Part shown: piece after piece, positions 33,615-45,700 of the stretch
Numbering within the stretch: position 1 is the first letter of the stretch
Layout: each line of letters opens with the position of its first letter
NCBI RefSeq assembly: GCF_009389715.1
Contig: NC_052395.1
Coordinates: forward strand, 17,586,229 to 17,650,228
Direction: 5' to 3'
DNA: 64,000 bases
From: Phoenix dactylifera
Lineage: Eukaryota > Streptophyta > Magnoliopsida > Arecales > Arecaceae
The notes under the pieces: model-generated
The model's database searches: none
Seen by the model: only the letters and a program-made list of their open reading frames with translations
What the model was told of the DNA's origin: nothing
Position numbers and translations under genes: made by a program

Positions 33615-33623
33615 TTTATATAG
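33615..33623 (-). promoter_or_regulatory. TATA box of the gypsy antisense gene
   Basis: The minus strand reads CTATATAAA about 138 bp upstream of the antisense start codon (33477) and outside the 3' LTR. This suggests an internal promoter driving the antisense gene independently of the LTR. Confidence 0.6.
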
Positions 33624-33997
33624 ACCTCCTCAACGGCCCGGATCAGCGAAGAAAACGCTGCGTCCCGGTTAGATGATAACACGTGTCGGTCTAAAAGACA
33701 GAATGACGCATTTAATTAGGGCTAGCGCTTCGAACATCGAAGCGCCCCATCGGATCGTGCGGAAAGGCGTCCGCAATCGAAGATCGTGCGGCCCCATCAT
33801 GAGCCCACGACGCGAGGACGCTTCGCAAAAAGTGTCCCAATAATGAGGCTTTTCGGGAAGGAAGAGACGCCGCCTATTAAAGGCACCTCGAAGCTTCCGA
33901 TAATTCAAAACGCGCAGTAAATCGAAATTTTCGGAATTCGTAATGACCCAACTAAAGCTACTTCCCGCGCTCCAGCTGGTAGCCAACTGGAACTCGG

Positions 33998-34011
33998 AAG
34001 TTGGGGGGTAG
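33998..34011 (+). promoter_or_regulatory. Gypsy polypurine tract
   Basis: The purine-rich GGAAGTTGGGGGGTAG ends directly at the 3' LTR (34012), the expected plus-strand priming site. Confidence 0.7.
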
Positions 34012-35269
34012 TGTTGGGGGAAAAACCCCAAGTCATACATCCACGGAGGCGCTCAGCCAAAGAGCGCCGACCGGAAAGCTGCTCGGTCAGAGAGTGCCGA
34101 CCAGAGAGCTGCTCGGCCGAAGAGCGCCAGCCGGAAAGTTGCTCGGCCAAAGAGTGCCGAACGGAGAGCTGCTCGGCCAAAGATCGCCGACCAGAAAGCT
34201 GCTCGGCCAAAGGATGCCGACCAGGAAGGCGCTCGACTAGAAGGCGCCGACCAGAGTGCGCGCCAAGAGGTGCCCAACCAAAATAAGCTGCTCGGTTAGA
34301 AAGTGCCGACCAAAGACAGCGCCGAGGCGCTCTGCTAGAAGGTGCTCGCCTAAAGGGCGCCGACCAGGAGTACTCAAAGCAGCCCCGCCACAGGGCGCCC
34401 CATTGGGCGATCAGCTCGGCTCGGCACCCTTGCCGAGCCGATGCCTTAACCAAATGTTCAACCTCCGCCTAAAGTCCAAGGGACTTGACAACTCCTACGG
34501 CTTGCGACCTGCCACTATCTCCAAGCCATCAAGGCATAAGATCTCCTCAGGCGTTCGGCACGACCTGCCATTAATGCATGAGACTCCCTCAAGTCTCCGA
34601 TGCACTCAGGCATTTAATGAACACGGCCCAAGACGATCTCCGGATCACTGAACCATCAGAACGTATGGCTCTCCCTGACCGCCGGTTCATTCGGTAATAA
34701 ATGCACTTACCATCCACGGACCCCAGGCCCACCGCAGCCGGCGGTTCAACCACTCCAACAGGTCCGATCGACCGTGACAACTCCCTGATTCCGGTCTGAT
34801 CCGGTCCCGTTCTCCATTACGCCATTAATGGGCCACATGGTGCCCAATTATTACAAAACAGGACAAACCTCCTGTCACCTCCCAGGTAACAAAAATCCTC
34901 CTATAAAAGGAAACCTGGAGGGAAAAGGGAGAGAGGACCAAAAACCAGAGAAAAAACCCGGAGCTGGAGAGAACCCTCCTAGACCGGGGGAAAAAGGAAG
35001 AAAACAGCACAGACACAATTGAACACGAGATTCTCTTTGTCTTCTCCACATACTCTCTCCCCTGCTCTCTCCACATACTTGCCCCCTCTGACTTAGGCAT
35101 CGGAGGGCCGGCGCCGGGGAGCCCGGCCACCGGTTTTCTTTGCAGGACTTGCACACCCCCCCGCAGCGGAGGACGCAGCCAGCCGGCGCACCGCCGTCCG
35201 CCCCCTGCAGCAGCGGAGCTCCTCCTTCCCCGGCTTCACGGTGGCCCCCGGGTCCAATTTCCAGCAACA
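34012..35269 (+). repeat. Gypsy 3' LTR (1258 bp)
   Basis: Same sequence as the 5' LTR with about three substitutions and 15 extra bases near 34230 within the short GCTCG/GCGCCGACC repeats. It ends AGCAACA and is followed by the GTATC duplication. Confidence 0.95.
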
Positions 35270-36819
35270 GTATCTGTGACAAGGGTTTAAGAGTCATATG
35301 GATATATTATTTTGTAAAATATTTCCATCATTTTGTAGAAGAAGAAAATAAGATATAAATTCGTTGTATCACTCCAAAAAAAATATAGCCTTAAAACATG
35401 AGTTAGCAATATCACATAATACTAAATTCAAGTTATGACATCCACATGGTGTGTAAAATATTCTAGAATTTATATCTAATAATCTTCTTTATATACCTTG
35501 ATGTTTTTCTTTCATATTAGACCCATTGTCATACCCTTATCCTCTTATATCATTAATTTCAAGTTTATGTTTTTCTATTATATTTATAAGTTCATTAAAA
35601 AGGCCTTTTTCAGAGGTATCATCTACTTCTAAAAATTCTAAAAAAATATTCTTGTACTTTTACTGAACTTGTTGAAGTATCTACACATCTTAAATTTAAG
35701 GTCATTTATTTCTGATGGCTTGCATCAGGAGTGCAATCAAGTATTACAGAAAAATATTTTGCTTCTTTAATCTTTTTAATTATTATAGCTTTAATTTCAT
35801 ATGCTAATATTTGAATCAATCCATTTTGAATATTATGACCTAAATAATGATTATGAATTTCATCATGTTGAATGCGTCGAACATATTTTTGCATTACTGG
35901 ATCAAATTCTGCAATCATTTCAATAAGACTTAAAAAATTTTCATTATTGCTTTGATAGATCTTTTCGTTCTTTTCTCGAAATGCTAAATTATTTTTTGAA
36001 GAATTTTTCACGACAACAATAATTCTCCATAGAACTTTTTTCCAATGATCTTTCTCTTGGTTTATTTGTTCTTAGAGACTTTTATCAATTGTCTTATTTT
36101 TTTAGCAATCTCACTTCTAAATCAATCCATCTATTCATGCTAGTGATATGTTCATTAGTTATTTTATGATTTTTGAGCTTGATACCTAGATTATTCCAAG
36201 CTCTAGTTCCTTCATTGACTAATTGACACGTGCTAGGTTTTGAATCAAATAATTTACAACAAAAATAATATACCCTATCCAAATCCTTCGAATACACTAA
36301 CCATCTTCTATCATGTTTTTCACCATTAGGTAACTTACGAATGTAATGTATCGTAGAGAAATGTCTATTGTTTTCATCCTTAGAAAAATGAAGATCATAG
36401 TCTTTAATTGGACCTTTGTCCACTATTAAATCTCTCAACTTTGTATCAATATTTTTTCATTGACCAGGATCATATAAATTTATAGGAATAGAACTAGTTT
36501 CATAATCTTTTTTCTTGTTTATCCTATCTCCATCTGATTCTTCATTGTGCTCTTCACTAGATATTGTTTCAGTAGATGTTTGAATACTACTATGAATTTG
36601 GTTGTCAATCTCATTTTATTTCATTCTTTTTATGTCATTTTCTAACTCTATTTCGAATGCATGCTCTGTTGCTAATTCTTGAGTTGAACTTGATGTGGTT
36701 TTTTCCTTATTTGTGACAACAAATCTATCTAGAGCTCCTTTTTGAGATTGAATGAGTTTATCGCTTTTTCTTTTCTTTTTGAGTTTTTCATACCCACATT
36801 CATATTTTCTATTAGACAT

Positions 36820-38138
36820 TTTAATCTAAAAATAATATTATCAAACAAAGAAATTAAAAAAACACTACAAACAAATTAAAATATAAAAAAGTTAAAAATG
36901 ATAAAATTTGATTGTGTCAAAAAAAATGAACTCAGGTTCCGACAAGTAGTGCCGAACTTGACAGAGAGAAGAGGCCGAATAGGGCCGAACTCGATGGCGA
37001 GAAGAGGCCGAACAGCCGAAGTCACAACCAACCTACAATTGGACAAAAAAAAAAATCAATTGTAGTATCTCTAACTTGACTAAATCAAAATCAATTGGAC
37101 CAAAAAATTAATCAGTTGGCCACATATTCCCTTGGCTTTTTCCATTATTGTACAACATTAAATGCAATAAGCCAATAACAGCAACTCAGAGAAAAACTGA
37201 TGGCATATGAAAGAAATTCTCTTCATATACAACTACTCGGTGCTCACATAACTATGAGATAATAAAATAACAAATACTATGTAACTCCATGTGAAATAGT
37301 CATTAGTCATTAGTGATTACTGATTAATCAATAGATAGGCTCACCAGTCACCACTGTGGTACTGCCTGGGAAGTGGGAAAGTAGGAATTGGGATGCTAAT
37401 AGAGGACAGTGGTTTGTGGACTTTGAAGCGGAGCTGACGAGGCCGGAGCCCCGAAGCGGCGGAGCCCGGAGGTCGGAGGAGCCGAGGACGGCGACGTCAG
37501 TGAGGAGAGCTGGAGAGGAGATCCGGCCGGCGGTCCAAAAGCTAGAGAGAAGATCTGGCCGGTGGCTCGCCACTCGCCGGGTTCTTGCCTTCTTGGAGCC
37601 GGAGGAGAAGCCTAGGAGGATTGAGGACGGTGGACTTTAGAGCGGAGCCGACTACAGCGACTAGCCGAGGAGGCCGGAACCCGGAGGTTGGAGCCGAGGA
37701 CGGCGAGGAGAGATGGAGCGGTGGAACCTGGACTCCGGAGCAGGGGCTTCAAACCGTTCTTTTGCACTCTGAAACCCGAGCTGTCAAGCTGAAGAACTGA
37801 AGAAGCCGAGCTGCCAAGCCTGCCGAGAATCGAAGAAGGTTCAGCAACAAAAAAGAAAGCACCGGCTGCCCGTCAGAGAAGGGGGGAGACAAGGGGGAGC
37901 CGGGAGGAAATGCCCGTTGCTTGTCGACGTTGTTGTAGCCGTTGCCCAAGGCCCAGGCGGCTAGCCTGTCTCTGTCGTCGGGTCGGGAGACGCCGAAAGG
38001 GACACACTATAGCGGCGTAGCCCGGTAGCCGTTGCCCACTGCCCATAGCCTATGAGCTAGCTTTCACATCCGAAAGCTGTGCATTAATTAAGAAAAAAAA
38101 AACTGAGCCGTGGGGTGGGGGCCTTCCCTGGGCTGGGG
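36820..38138 (-). other. hAT 5' non-coding region
   Basis: Between the transposase start and the right terminal repeat. At 37430-37800 it is GC-rich with repeated CCGAGGACGGCGA and GGAGCCGAG themes. Short ORFs there show no family resemblance. It probably holds the transposase promoter and leader. Confidence 0.45.
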
Positions 38139-38183
38139 GCCTTAGGCGACCGCCTCAGTCGCCTAAGGCTCGAGCCGGCACTG
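38139..38183. repeat. hAT terminal repeat with subterminal hairpin
   Basis: GCCTTAGGCGAC (38139-38150) and GTCGCCTAAGGC (38158-38169) are perfect 12-bp inverted arms around a 7-nt loop. They are followed at once by the terminal GAGCCGGCACTG ending at 38183. Confidence 0.8.
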
Positions 38184-38210
38184 GAAAGGGGGAGAAGAGA
38201 AGGGAGGTAG

Positions 38211-38530
38211 TTTTTTTTTTTTTGTACATCGACAACTCACACTAATCTCGCGTGAGCGTAGCCAGACGGCATAGGAGACGACCCAATTAGCCACCTTGTT
38301 CGCCTTTCAGTACACATACACGACCTGAAATGTGTCACACTCCCTCACCAACCATCGAAGGTCGCCAAGAAGCGGATGTTCTGCTCCCCCTCGGCCTTCC
38401 AATAGAATCCACTCCACTACCGCGGCCGAGTCGCCCCCAAAGGTGATGTGCCCAAAAACGAAGAAACGGGACGTGCGCCAGTTGTTGCGAGAGGAGTCCA
38501 GTCTCCGTAATAATCGAATGGCCCATAATT
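38211..38530 (-). mobile_element. LINE 3' fragment (RNase H end with poly(A))
   Basis: The minus strand encodes GDSAAVVEWI, EHPLLGDLRWLVRECD and KANKVANWVVSYA, the end of a LINE RNase H domain, with a stop inside VYVY*KANK. It ends in a poly(A) tail, seen as a T-run at 38211-38223 on the plus strand. It is related to, but different from, the LINE at 53888. It stops about 27 bp from the hAT end. Confidence 0.75.
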
Positions 38531-39727
38531 TAGCTAAAAGAATATTATTTTAAATTTATTATACATGTATTTGTTAAAATAATTATTGAAACTTAATTAT
38601 GTTTTTCTTTGTAATCGAATGTTTGATTTATATGACCTATAAGTTATCCAGAATGAACACTTAACTCCAAATTAAATCATTTTTTCAACCCATACAAAAG
38701 TTGGAGCCATCAATTCAGGAATTCATAAAGCACCATAATATTTGAAATTATATTGCACCTTATTAAGCACATCCATGATTCCTTATCTCATTGAGTATAT
38801 TTACTCTTATCCACTATATAAAACGCCAAAAGTTTCAGAATCCAGAATCCAGAATCCAGCATGCATAACCACCCGCTACAACTTTGTGTCCAGCATTTTT
38901 CAATGTTAGATAGTTCATGTCCCAAGAGAAGTGGATGCACAAAGGCCAAGAAAACGCAGCATCCAATTTCATCTAGCCTCCTGCGATGTATGATATACAA
39001 TTCCTTAAACCGAAAACCATCATAACCGGTGCTCTCATAAAAAGCGAAAAAAGAAGCAAAATGCCATAAGCGCTGCTTGCGCCAAATACTATTATGTAAC
39101 TTGATAAATACTTTTAGCAGGTGCGGATGTCTTCTTTCTCCCCATCATGTTAAAACGGGGAGATAGCCTGAGTTGCACCATGGAGAGTGGGGCAAAAGAT
39201 CCAATAACCATGCGGTCTTAGATTTCAGAAAGTGAACAGGAAAAAAGAAAAAAAAAACAATTGGGATTTTTTTTTTCCAATGAGAAAAGAAAGCAACAAA
39301 TTGTCTAGCAAAAATCACCATATAACAGCAGCCAAAATGCGACCAAGGTCAAGCATGGATTACTTCATATTTCATATATCAGAGGATAACTTTAATTAAT
39401 CAACGAAATATCAGACATAAAATTTCCAACATAAGTTCTGTCATCAATTCATGAGAGACATCAGATAACAGGGCCCATCACGCAAATACTTAACAAACTC
39501 AGGAGTATCTGAAAAATTGCACAAAAATATCTCTTTGGATAAGCATCATGCCCTTACAAAATGTCTATGTATCGCAAAATAACGAAGATGAGAAATGCCA
39601 TTTGGTCGAGCTTTCTAATACACATGCTAAGGATGAATTGATAAGTCCACGCAAGCTCCTAAAAGTGTACTCTGAAATGCTCAAGCCGTGTATACTGGTA
39701 ATCAACAGAGAAGCACTCAACAGTGAA
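38531..39727. other. Intergenic downstream of the AP-1 gene
   Basis: AT-rich. The part nearest 39727 should be the 3' UTR of the AP-1 medium-subunit gene. No other feature seen. Confidence 0.5.
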
Positions 39728-42700
39728 CTAGATAAGTCTCAGTTCATACTCGCCAGCCATTGTGATGTATCGAACCCATGGAAGGGCCTGGTATCCACTC
39801 TTCTCAATGATCTTCAAGTACCGGACCTATGAAGTTTGTAATATTATTTGAGTATAATAACAGAGGCCTAATTCTATTAAAACTTAGAATTACAATAATC
39901 AGCATACCTGTATTCCAGATACAGTAAAATATGGAATCTCAAACTTCACACGTATAGGTGCTTTTTTCTCAGGAGTGGCCTCTTCTGCAGTAATACTGGG
40001 AAGGCTAAATTCTGCCCTCAACATATACTCCTGACCAAGTGGTTTTAGAGACAACTCAATAAAAGAAAAAGCATAAAGACTGGATTCAACCTTCAAAATT
40101 GCAATAGATGATTTTTATTGAAGAGTTTTAGCTCATACCTTGCCACCAGGAAAAGATTTTATTTTCCAGACCAGTGCATCATTTTCAGGAGCATATGCAG
40201 CGGAACCCATGGAAGTCCGCACATTAGGATTGGTAGCATCTGAAGGTACAGGCAGCTCAATTTCCACATTTGTCGCAGTGCTGTATATGGGAATGAAATG
40301 AAGATGTTAAGCATTAGGGACAGAGAGGTTTCGCAGATGATTACAAAAATAAAAGATCACCTTCGTTCCTTGAATTGACTTCTTGCCTTCACCATGATCT
40401 CTATACGACTTCGTGAATGCCTCTCAACTTGAGCTTCTACCCAAATCAAAGGTTTTACCTAGAGGACCGGCAGTTACAAGTGTTGCAAGAAAAGGAAATG
40501 TAAGATAATTTGAGGGGGAAAGATCAATAACAAAATCTCTAACTTTCATAAACAAAAGTCCCACGAAAGCGAAAAGCAAGAGGCAAACCTGAGTACTCAG
40601 TCTGTATGTCATCAGATCAAAAGACCCATCAGGTGGTATGAAGGATATAGTTCTGTCGTTCTCAAATCGAGCCAAACGAACACACCTTCAAAGAAAGTAC
40701 ATTATTAAACTCATTGCAATTTGTGGGATATGTAAGTCCGGTAGTTACAACACAGACGGAGAGAGCACATATCCACTTACTGATGGAACTTGATATCATC
40801 CAGATCTATGGCTTTCCCCTTTGTTGCTCGACCTTGAGCTTCCAAAAGTACCCTGTCGTTTAGCCCAAGCTTACACTCAGGCATTCCACTGCATAGGCAA
40901 CGCACGAGTAGTCATTATGAGATCTGATGTATATGATGTTTGGAAAGTATAATGATGACTACACTAGCAAATACTCCAAAAAGCATGGGAGAAGTATCAG
41001 ATTGCTGATGCACTCATTTGCTTTGACAAGAATGAGCATAAATTTCTAAACTAAATATAGTAAGGAAAGAAGTTGACAAACTTAAGCAATTTTAAGACAT
41101 TACATCTCGGATGTGAATTTTTCTTAAGGAGTGAAATCATGTTATTGAATCAAAAGCCTGATTGATGTTAGCAGGGTCTCTTAATTAAATTATTAGATTG
41201 TTGACTTTCAGTTGGTCCAAAAATTTCACGGCCAACAGCATTAATATATTTTTAGTTTTCTACCATGTGTGTCTTTTTTGTACAAAAAATCTCCAGTAGA
41301 AGTTTCACCAGAATGTTTGGATCACAACCCATTTGTTGGACCCTTGGAACTAGCTTGAACATTTAAGAAAGAACTACTTGTAACAGCCAGATCAAACCAA
41401 TTTGGCCACAGAAAACATTAATTTGAGAAACTCATGACATGCACCAGTGACATTTATGGTTAAGGGTTTAGTGTTTACACAGTGCAGTGAATATCTGAGA
41501 CACTCAAAAAGTTAGTGCAGTTATTTTTTCTTACGTTTCCAAATACCTTATGGTTTATTTGAATTTCTTTCCTTTATCTATTTATTTTGCATCTTCTCGA
41601 TTTGATAGCTTCATCTTGAACTTCTGGTTCCTATTACCAGGCAGGCAAAACAGATATGAAAACCAAAAAAATATGTCGTGACTCAATCAGAAATTGATAG
41701 GCAAATAAAAATGAGCAATATTTTATGCTTTATTCTTTTTACTTCTTTCCTTTATCTATTTATGCACATTTTCAATTGGATAATTTCTTCTGGAACTTCT
41801 GCTTCTAATTACCAGGCAGGCAAACAGCTATAAAAACCAAAAAATGAAGCCCTCTCTCAATCAGAAACAGACTGGCAAATGCTGAGAAGAATCCCATAAT
41901 TATATTTCATCTTTTCTGAGATGGTTCTATCAGGAAGAAAAAAAAAATGTCAGTGAAAATTCAATCACCAGATAAACAAGTTGTGAAGACTTATAATTTC
42001 TCATCCTTCAACCCATCACAGTAACATGGAACCCTCATATTTTTAAGATGAAGAATGTAAAAGTTCCGTATTGAAAAAACTGATAAAATGGAAATATGTC
42101 CATAATTGCCCATAGTATCCAAAAAAATGGTAGTTTATAGGTAAATTAGAAAACTTTAATTGCCAAGCATGTCAATCACTTACCAGTCAAAATTGCCACC
42201 TAAGTTCATTCAAGATGTAATATCAACAAAAAGGCAGTTCCAATTTTTGCTTAATTCACTCATTTACATGTAGAATCCAGCTTAGAAGAAATTGGAGACA
42301 ATGTGAAGGCCATCAGCACTGACCTTCAGTGCTAGGTTTCCAACTATAACAATAATGCCTCAATTTAATTTTAAAATGGACCAACTAGCATCGGCATTGG
42401 TATCTGACATTAAATTCACCAGACATGGGTATTCTAACCTTTTTCAATTAACAGAAATATTGTAACTGTGGTCAAATTGTTTTTTGATTTAGCTTAGTTT
42501 CTTTGACAAAATGGTATTTCACTAGAGTAAGGGAGATAAAAACAAGGAAAATGCTTAGTGGATGGTGGACCACTTTGTGAGATAAGTCCCATGGGATAGC
42601 TGATGCAGCATGCATCTTACTTTACCTGACATCAGCAGGGGCCATGAAAGACATTTAAATATTCTTTTTTTGAACCCAGCTGATATCATACTGATGGAAA

Positions 42701-45700
42701 TATGTTTACATAGTAAAACAGTAGTAAGCTTAAAAATTTATGAGTAAACTACATCGAGATATGAATATATATATTTATGCACCAATAACCTAATTGTAAA
42801 TATGACACAAAGCAAAGCAAGTTAGTCCCGATACTGCTAACACCTGGTTAGGTCTCAGGTTGGTATGGTATCCGGATGGATCGAGATAGACCAAAACAAC
42901 CATTAACAGCAGGAATGAAGAGACAAAAAGTGTTCCAAGACAGACTGCCAAGTGTTTGGAGTTTGGACACAACAGTTATGGTCCGTCCTGACCAATGCCA
43001 ACCGTGATGGTTCAGACATCTTAGTCCATGAGAGAATCGATGTTCCGGGTGCATTCTATGTACTGCTCTCTCATCAAAATGGGACGTCCCAATAGGACAT
43101 GCTGAGACATATCAGGACCTAAATCCTTGGTCCAAAGGGTAACAATCAGTGAGCAACTCACATACTGGTAGTAATGTTAATAACCATACCTTGGGTAACT
43201 ACAATTTCTAACCTTCGTTCAAATGTGGAGTAGCAATTTTAATAGCATTTGTCCAAACTGTTGTTCGGTCCTTTAAATCCTTTAAAGTTAAAATGGTAAA
43301 TTAATAGGGGAAGAGTTTCAAGTCGCTTAAATATAAACAAAGTTTTTCAAAAATGGTATAGCAAGAGCTCAATATGAAACATATGTACTGATATGTAACA
43401 GTTGGATGCACATCAATACAGCTGTTATGCAGACTAGCAGGATGGTTAAAACGTAAGGCCCCTGTACAATGCTCATGATCTACGAGCAAAGAGGGGGTTA
43501 ACAAACTTCTATAGCCAGAATTAGCAGTCATATTCTCTCCTTTCCCCTCTGTCTCATAAAAGAGGACTTTGTTGCTTCTTTTTTTTCTTCTAGATAGTTC
43601 TGGAGACGAACTCAACCCTCTTAGGAAAATACTAGGGGCTTGTTTAGGGTTTAACAAAGAGGCCTGTATGGTTCAGATAGAAAATATAAATCTACTCTTT
43701 CTCTTCAAACACCATTGGCTGTGATTTCTCCTTTAACTGATTAAGAATTCGATCTGTTAGAAATTGTCTACAAATCTGAAAGAAATTCCAGATCTTACAC
43801 CTTATATTAATGCCTAGGAGAAGGTAGGGATAAAGCTTAAACTTCATAAATATTTGCATGCTTTTCATTATTGCTTCTAGTTCTTGTGCCTAAAGGCATT
43901 CTTTGCCACTCATTTTCTCTCAACAGTTCACATATCATTTCACACACATTTTGAAGTGACTACAATATCGAGTGCAGAAGATAGATGCACTCAAAAATAC
44001 TTTGAGAAAGATAGATGAGTGGAATAGGTTGCAACATACAGGCCTTGAAGTTTATGAATGAATTTCTACAAGTAGAAAATGTAGTGATGTGATGATCACA
44101 TTTAAAGAATAAAAGAAATTTATAAAAAAGGAAATTTGATATGGTTTTCAGGAGGCTTTTGTAAGACATACGAAAAAGCATCACCTAATATTTGTTGAAG
44201 CGGCAATTAATTATATAGTTGGGGCAGGGACTGAAGTAAGAAACTGTAACTACAAATCGAGTAGCAACTTCAAATAGAATTGGCTGTTATGTTCTTTTTG
44301 GAGATTATACAATATACATTCTGTTCCGTTGATTGCTTAAGGAGGATGAGAGTTGTGGCAATTGAATCTAGTAGATTCTTTTTCCAAATCAAAACTGATG
44401 TTAAAGAAGGGAAATAAAGAAATCAGAAGCAGGGGTGGAAGAGAAGAAGAGGTAAAAGAAGACTCATTTCCAGATCTGAGCCACGCCATATTTAAGAAAC
44501 TTGTTTCAACACCACTTGGTAAGTAACTACATGGCTATTAGATCTCATGATGGATTTTCTTTCCAATTAGATTTGGGGAAGAAGTGAAATGAGGCCATTG
44601 CGTATGGGGAAAAAAACTAAGGAGAAAAACATGGAATGAAAACAACGAATTAGTTTTATCTACAGATTTGTTTCATTCTCAGATCTGAAGAAGTAATCCA
44701 AATACAACTACAACATAGATAAAGAAAGGAGAATCTAAAGATTAGCTGAAACCATCCTGAACATCAAATGAAAACTGCAAGAAATTTAACACAACTAAAT
44801 ATTAATAAATACCCCAGGTAAACCCTAAGTAGATCATGTCCACAATCAGATGAAATAAGGGTCCGATGACAGATATGCATTTCCTTTTCAGTACACTTCT
44901 AATATATCTCATATGGTGGTTCCAGGTACTTAAAAGGAACAGTAGAACTTGTAAACCCCAAACTTTAGGGTTTTTGGTTAATAATCATAAATCATAGAAA
45001 TTAAAGTAAGATACTTCAATTTTTCTTTTGAAGCTTTTTCAGATGTTGTTTACATTACATACATAATTTTTGAATTGTCAACGGCAGAAACTTTATTATT
45101 CTTATGCTTTCATGGCATTCCTGAACTTTGCTTGAAAGTCACATCCTAAAAATCAAAACGAATATTTTGCCACAAAATTAATTATGTCTCACACCACAAA
45201 GAACTTGCAACCAACAATCAGACGAGTGCAGGGATGACAGTAGGGAATGAATTTGCAAGATATTCTCAAGAATTAGAGGATCTCGCACTTAAACATGCAC
45301 CCATGCTAGATAGTCGCACCAAATTTCACGTGATGTAACCTTTTTTCCTCTTTGGATCCTTCCAATAAATGATATGCTTCATTGGATAGCATAATTCATG
45401 AAAGAGACCTTAAAATGATATTTGAAAACTTAAACATGTAGGAGCACTTAGAACTTTGCCACGTGCTTTAATGACAAATAAGAACATGACATCAGCAAAA
45501 GACAACAAATATACCACAAAACAACTTGGACCTACTTCTGGCAATGATAAAGCTAAAATCTCTTAATGGCCTCTAATTCCTTGGTTATAGTTGCTTTACA
45601 TGATGGAGCTAAGCTTTCTCAGTACAACCAACTTAGCTTAATTACGTCTTCATGCTGGACACATCTTGTTTCTCTTTCATATGTTACTGTCAAACATAAA

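Larger units (their letters stand above)
20850..35274 (+). mobile_element. Ty3-gypsy LTR retrotransposon, Tat type, with antisense gene
   Basis: LTRs lie at 20855-22097 and 34012-35269, with a 5-bp target duplication GTATC at 20850-20854 and 35270-35274. LTR ends are TGTTGGGGG...AGCAACA. I count about three substitutions and one 15-bp length difference between the LTRs, so the insertion is young. Pol has the order protease, reverse transcriptase, RNase H, a second RNase H, integrase, with no chromodomain. The second, archaeal-type RNase H is diagnostic of the Tat lineage. Long 3' non-coding DNA with two tandem arrays and an antisense ORF between integrase and the 3' LTR also fit Tat (compare maize Grande, known for a reverse-orientation gene). 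It split a hAT transposase gene. Confidence 0.95.
19830..36819 (-). pseudogene. hAT transposase (TTF zinc finger, DUF4371, hAT dimerisation), interrupted
   Basis: From the N-terminus (36819): a basic start MSNRKYECGYEKLKKKRKSD; a TTF-type zinc-finger region near 36100-36440 with YYFCCKLFDSK; a DUF4371 segment near 35700-36010 ([27 protein letters not shown]); then the gypsy insertion at 35270-35274. On the other side the frame resumes at about 20849 with RWESRIQSVKAI, runs to 20647, and continues from 20619 through NACIAYRILLTIPVTVASSE and RSFSKLKLIKSYLRLTMSQE, the hAT C-terminal dimerisation domain. Stops (including TGA where Trp is expected near 36460) and frameshifts are present as well as the insertion. 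It is dead. Confidence 0.85.
19801..38183 (-). mobile_element. hAT DNA transposon, split by a gypsy insertion
   Basis: The right end on the minus strand begins CAGTGCCGGCTCGAGCC (38183 leftwards), a typical terminal inverted repeat of the plant hAT group with a TTF zinc finger. Inside it lie the transposase gene and, in its middle, a 14.4-kb gypsy element. A matching inverted repeat at the left end, expected near 19790-19820, is not visible, so the left end is truncated or too decayed. The candidate 8-bp duplication after the right end (GAAAGGGG) has no clear partner. The left limit is set where PPR-like sequence begins and is uncertain. Without the gypsy insertion the element is about 4 kb. 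Confidence 0.75.

Noticed and set aside
20793..34453. ORFs of 70-180 codons repeating Ala/Ser/Arg in the gypsy LTRs
   Set aside because: They are produced by the 30-bp LTR minisatellite, whose length is divisible by three, in several frames of both strands.
37356..37800. GC-rich plus-strand ORFs near the hAT 5' end
   Set aside because: Composition-driven and repetitive; they lie in the leader region of the element and match no family.
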